Shown here: in pieces, positions 22,901 through 24,414 of the stretch
Layout: the number at the start of each line of letters is the position of its first letter
How positions within the stretch are numbered: position 1 is the stretch's first letter
Source of the DNA: Methanobacteriota archaeon
GTDB taxonomy: Archaea > Thermoplasmatota > Poseidoniia > Poseidoniales > Poseidoniaceae
Direction of reading: 5' to 3'
DNA: 24,414 nt
NCBI GenBank assembly: GCA_002707335.2
Contig: PAMN02000033.1
Location: 1 to 24,414, forward strand
Translations under genes and position numbers: made by a program
The notes under the pieces: generated by a model
Seen by the model: only the letters and a program-made list of their open reading frames with translations
Told to the model about the DNA's origin: nothing
Database searches by the model: none

Positions 22901-23928
22901 CAGAAGAGCCATTCGAACCAGTGAAGGAAAAAGAGGCTTCCTTCGACGCAAAAACTCCCGTTACAGGACAGACGAAAATGCAAGCAGCCTGGTCTGCAAA
23001 TCCAGATGATGATTCTGGCGCTCAGATCGCCTCTGCTCCGCAAGGCCAAATTTTTGAGCAAGTATATCAGCCATGGAATGGAGAACTAAATCCCAGATGG
23101 ATGAGAAATTGGACAATACTTAGACATCATATTCTTGGTATATTCAAAAAAGGACACAGGCCTTGGAATTTGGTTACAAAATTGTTTGTCTTTTTCGTAA
23201 TAATTGCTTCATTGACAGATGTTGCAATGGTAGTTTTGTTCGGTGTATTGGGTGACTCTTATTTCTATGACCTTTGGGGCGTTAACAGAAATAATCTATA
23301 TGGCCATGTGTTAGGTTTCTTCCCAAGAAACATTCTCTATTATCCAATCTTAGCTGCTTTATTGGTTGGAGGTATTATTTCGGAAGACAGAACTCATGGA
23401 ACTAGTGCAATTTACTTTTCAAGACCAATAAACCGATTTGATTATGCATCAATGAAATTTCTTTCCGTTGCTATGTTATTATTGTTAGTAATCAATGGAA
23501 CTCTAATCCTATACTATCTCTCCGAAATTTTGGTTAAAGGAAGAGGTTGGGCATGGATCATTGATACATTTCCAATGTTCTTGGGAGCATTCCTTTCAGG
23601 GATTATTCTCTCCTTTACATATACCTCAATCGGTCTTTCTCTTTCTAGCATTTCGAGGGGGAAGTTCTTCCCTGCAATTGGCCTTATTGCAATTTTAATG
23701 GGTACAAAAGCAGTTGCATCTATCATTGATAGATTATTTGAAAATTCGATACTCTATGTCATCTCTCCTTTCGATTCTGTTTGCCATATAAGTCAAGAAT
23801 TATTGGGAATAGAATCTACCTACAACCACCCATGGGCATGGAGTCTGGCATCAGTGGTTTTGGTGAATGGATTAGCGTTGTATCTATTAGCAAACAGAGT
23901 CAGTTCGATGGAGGTGACAAGAGAATGA
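22897..23928 (+). CDS. ABC-2 type transporter permease
   Basis: This 343-residue protein has a cytoplasmic N-terminal part of about 90 residues, the first 60 acidic and probably disordered, followed by six hydrophobic helices (near 95-117, 147-162, 187-208, 226-250, 258-276 and 315-333). The GIISEDRTHGTSAIYFSRPI segment (159-178) is the hallmark cytoplasmic loop of ABC-2/NatB-like permeases (ED..GT....S.PI). It overlaps the upstream ATPase and the downstream ATPase by four bases each (ATGA), so all three are tightly coupled. It is likely an exporter of a lipid, drug or peptide; nothing indicates which. Confidence 0.88.
   Translation: MTEEPFEPVKEKEASFDAKTPVTGQTKMQAAWSANPDDDSGAQIASAPQGQIFEQVYQPWNGELNPRWMRNWTILRHHILGIFKKGHRPWNLVTKLFVFFVIIASLTDVAMVVLFGVLGDSYFYDLWGVNRNNLYGHVLGFFPRNILYYPILAALLVGGIISEDRTHGTSAIYFSRPINRFDYASMKFLSVAMLLLLVINGTLILYYLSEILVKGRGWAWIIDTFPMFLGAFLSGIILSFTYTSIGLSLSSISRGKFFPAIGLIAILMGTKAVASIIDRLFENSILYVISPFDSVCHISQELLGIESTYNHPWAWSLASVVLVNGLALYLLANRVSSMEVTRE
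23910..23917 (+). promoter_or_regulatory. Ribosome binding site for the second exporter ATPase
   Basis: GGAGGTGA lies inside the end of the permease gene, seven bases before the ATG at 23925. It confirms the start of the truncated gene. Confidence 0.6.
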
Positions 23929-24414
23929 TACCCGACTTGAATCAACCAGTTAAGGCTGAGAATGATGGATGGACTCCAAGTAACAATGTACCTGTAGTTA
24001 TGTTTGACAGGGTTTCAAAGTCGTATGGCAGAATAAATGCCGCAACAGGCATATCTTTGGGAATATCAGGCGGCGTTACTGGAATTTTAGGAATGAATGG
24101 GGCTGGAAAATCAACCATGTTCAAGTTGATGATGGGCAAAATAAGACCTAGTTCTGGAGCCATCAGGTTGTTTGGGGAAGACCCCTGGAAAAACACAGCA
24201 CCTTACTCAAGAGTTGGATTTGTCCCAGAACATGAAAAACTACATGATTGGATGACTGGTTTTGATTTCGTAACAACATTCGCAAGGCTACATGGTTTAA
24301 CCAGAGCAGAGGCTGAGAAAGAGGCAACACGAGTTCTAAAGTTCGTATCTTTGGATGATGTAATGCACAAACAAATTGGACAGTATTCCAAAGGTATGCG
24401 CCAACGTGTAAAAA
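23925..24414 (+). CDS. Second ABC-2 type ATP-binding protein, cut by the window end
   Basis: The frame starts at ATG 23925 and runs off the window after 163 codons. A GGAGGTGA (23910-23917) lies seven bases before the ATG, and the start overlaps the permease stop (ATGA). About 25 polar residues precede the ATPase domain. Visible motifs are Walker A GMNGAGKST (residues about 56-64), a Q-loop region GFVPEHEKLHDW and the signature YSKGMRQRVK at the very end. Walker B lies beyond the window. The ATPase-permease-ATPase order predicts a second permease gene next, making either a two-ATPase exporter or two related exporters in one operon. Confidence 0.9.
   Translation, partial: MIPDLNQPVKAENDGWTPSNNVPVVMFDRVSKSYGRINAATGISLGISGGVTGILGMNGAGKSTMFKLMMGKIRPSSGAIRLFGEDPWKNTAPYSRVGFVPEHEKLHDWMTGFDFVTTFARLHGLTRAEAEKEATRVLKFVSLDDVMHKQIGQYSKGMRQRVK

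Noticed and set aside
1..24414. tRNA, rRNA, CRISPR, insertion sequence, toxin-antitoxin or phage defence genes
   Set aside because: No gap between genes exceeds 115 bases, I saw no cloverleaf or direct-repeat array, and no transposase, nuclease or defence motif in any plausible gene.

Overview
The window (24,414 bases, AT-rich, densely packed) looks like chromosome from a free-living archaeon, most likely a marine Thermoplasmatota lineage such as Poseidoniia/Marine Group II or a relative. The archaeal markers are a TgtA-type archaeosine tRNA-guanine transglycosylase with a C-terminal PUA domain, an archaeal NadM adenylyltransferase, a DRG GTPase with a TGS domain, and a COG2108-type radical SAM protein. 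Bacterial-looking genes sit among them: a complete sufCBDSE set, GrpE, and an AmpG-like permease. The lineage is inferred from gene content only. I found no tRNA, rRNA, CRISPR array, insertion sequence or phage gene, and no gene-free stretch longer than 115 bases.

Layout. 1-848 (+): the end of an ABC importer, permease tail plus ATPase (thiamine/iron type). 889-3389 (+): an unknown helical protein, a soluble SPFH-like protein with a C-terminal zinc ribbon, and a PAP2-superfamily membrane protein. 7167-3424 (-): class V aminotransferase, NadM, a small membrane protein and a thioredoxin-CcdA fusion, closely spaced and probably one operon. 7248-8940 (+): pdxT and a radical SAM gene. 10168-8941 (-): an unknown 229-residue protein, then grpE. 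10273-11388 (+): DRG GTPase. 19157-11394 (-): sufC-sufB-sufD-sufS-sufE-sufT with overlapping or nearly abutting ends, followed after 50 bases by one long gene that fuses a secreted M28 metallopeptidase to an AmpG/PAT-type transporter. 19273-24414 (+): a NifU-like scaffold gene and tgtA 16 bases apart, then an ABC exporter operon (ATPase, permease, second ATPase cut by the window end).

How the genes work together. The central theme is iron-sulfur cluster biogenesis. SufS and SufE mobilise sulfur, SufBCD is the scaffold, SufT helps maturation, and a NifU C-terminal-type carrier is transcribed divergently from a shared 115-base promoter region. Users of Fe-S clusters or thiol chemistry lie nearby (radical SAM protein, thioredoxin-CcdA protein). 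Cofactor genes (PdxT for pyridoxal phosphate, NadM for NAD) accompany two pyridoxal-phosphate enzymes (SufS and the class V aminotransferase).

The two most striking observations are the peptidase-permease fusion, whose predicted topology is coherent for cleaving peptides outside and importing the products, and a TgtA that keeps its catalytic aspartates but has lost all four residues of the structural zinc site. Also notable are a TlpA-like thioredoxin split by an inserted domain of about 85 residues and fused in front of CcdA, and the soluble SPFH/zinc-ribbon protein with an unknown partner.
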